Shown: positions 25,011 through 25,922 of the stretch, in pieces
Layout: each line of letters opens with the position of its first letter
Position numbering within the stretch: the first letter of the stretch is position 1
From: Symbiodinium natans
Lineage: Eukaryota; Sar; Dinophyceae; Suessiales; Symbiodiniaceae
Direction of reading: 5' to 3'
Length of the DNA: 25,922 nt
Assembly: GCA_905221605.1 (NCBI GenBank)
Contig: CAJNDS010001259.1
Location: 1 to 25,922 of the forward strand
Notes under the pieces: generated by a model
Databases searched by the model: none
What the model was told of the DNA's origin: nothing
The model's input: the letters and a program-made list of their open reading frames with translations, nothing else
Program-made: the position numbers and the translations under genes

Positions 25011-25600
25011 CCGTTGACTTCGGCGAAAATGAAGGAAACCTTGAGACCTGTGCTGTGCGTTCTCGGGCCCGCCTCTCTCTCCTCATGGCATTCCGGCCTT
25101 CCTGATTTGCGTTCTTCCCTTCACCCGCCCCACCCCAAGATGAAATTATTGTTTGGGTTCATTTAATCAGAGGGGGAACTTTGTAGTCCAAAGGCTTGAA
25201 CCAGATCCTTTCAATTGGGTGGAATTAAAAACTAAACTGATTTAGATTTTTGGATGGGCCGCAGTTTCATGTTTTTTGGTGTACAATTCCGATGGAGGGT
25301 TTGGAAGACGCAAAATTGCTCTTCTGTGAGAAGGCTCAATATCTGCAGTTTAAGAGGCCACGTCACTGCTGTGGAAATGTGCCTGCGTCTTTTCCAACCT
25401 TCCGCTTTTTTCTGCAAGTAAGCTTGCGTGAAGCATGTAAATCATCTCTAAACCCTCAAAACTTCCTCAGCTTCCCAGCCGCAGCTGCCGCCTTTTTCGC
25501 ATTTCTCTTGAGCACATGCATTGAGAACTAGTGACCAGTGACCAGTGAGTGACTTGTAGTTGCTGTGAACATGCATATTTCTTGAACTAGAGATTCATTT
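25011..25600. other. stretch without a gene I can support
   Basis: Ordinary composition and short frames only, with a small direct repeat GACCAGTGACCAGTGAGTGAC at about 25532-25551. It may be intron or intergenic DNA ahead of the candidate exons at the right edge. Confidence 0.35.
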
Positions 25601-25611
25601 GAATCCTGGAG

Positions 25612-25769
25612 GGCGGGCTGTGGCAGCCCAGCATGTCAACCAGGCGCTCAAGTGGCAGGTGAGAAAGCCATGTCCAGCACAAGTTTCATCGTGGGGCCCA
25701 GCTCATGATACGGTAGTGGCAGGTCCGTTCGGCTTTGCTTCGCCAAGAGGACTTTGATGCATTCACTTC
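25612..25769 (+). CDS. two candidate plus-strand exons at the right edge
   Basis: Exon 25612-25658 follows TGGAG and ends CAG|GTGAGA, encoding RAVAAQHVNQALKWQ. A 64-base intron ends GGCAG, and exon 25723-25769 encodes VRSALLRQEDFDAFT before GTAGGT. The reading frame is kept across the junction (phase 0). Each exon is 47 bases, similar to those of the CFAP36-like gene. No family can be assigned from these 31 residues; the gene would continue beyond the window. Confidence 0.4.
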
Positions 25770-25922
25770 GTAGGTTTGCGAACCCCGATTTGAGGCAGGG
25801 GGCAGTCGGAGAAATTTCTCATGTTAGGCCGCAGATCTTTCGAGTGAGGTCTTTGTGCACATAGTCCCCCGGCGTAAGTTGGAAGAGCTCCTCACTTTCG
25901 ACGAAGTGGCCACAAGAGTGCC

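Overview
This window looks like nuclear DNA of a dinoflagellate, probably close to Symbiodiniaceae. I base this on three things read from the sequence: a gene built of very short exons whose best-fitting introns use GC and GA donors as well as GT, CCCTAAA/TTTAGGG telomere-type tracts inside introns, and a long Ty1/copia retrotransposon set in TAA-rich simple repeats. No species can be named from sequence alone.

Left part (1-8192). A weak plus-strand gene may span 1-3689; its middle is occupied by a candidate 2.3-kb inverted-repeat element (about 437-2778) that sits in an AGTAAT/TAA repeat and carries a row of long hairpins. Converging on it is a minus-strand gene (start codon 8042-8044, stop 3968-3970) whose spliced product carries a BART domain, the LLAAEDF..FKA motif, a UIM-like helix and a proline-rich tail. 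It is best read as a CFAP36-like ciliary protein. Its introns hold three telomere-like tracts, one of which supplies the 3' splice site, and a fold-back repeat flanked by an 8-bp direct duplication.

Centre (8193-18269). A 10,077-bp minus-strand Ty1/copia element lies 148 bp upstream of the CFAP36-like start codon and in the same orientation. It has two apparently identical 179-bp LTRs, a TAATA target duplication, a primer binding site and a polypurine tract. Domain order is membrane/Cys module, coiled coil, Gag, CCHC knuckle, protease, SAP-like domain, integrase, reverse transcriptase, RNase H, then a roughly 680-residue extension with a hydrophobic segment, Cys cluster and long Ala/Glu/Lys/Arg coiled coil. 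The frame is broken by three shifts and one TAG despite the signs of recent insertion. The sense strand is packed with AGGAA, about twenty per kilobase, in all three codon positions.

Right part (18270-25922). The pre-insertion TAA repeat resumes, followed by candidate minus-strand exons of an unrecognised gene (18370-18995), a GC-richer stretch with only weak ORFs, a purine tract, a 1.3-kb degenerate AGGATTCCTATT satellite, an AT-rich TAAATA repeat, an inverted pair of G/C-tract arms and two candidate plus-strand exons near the right edge.
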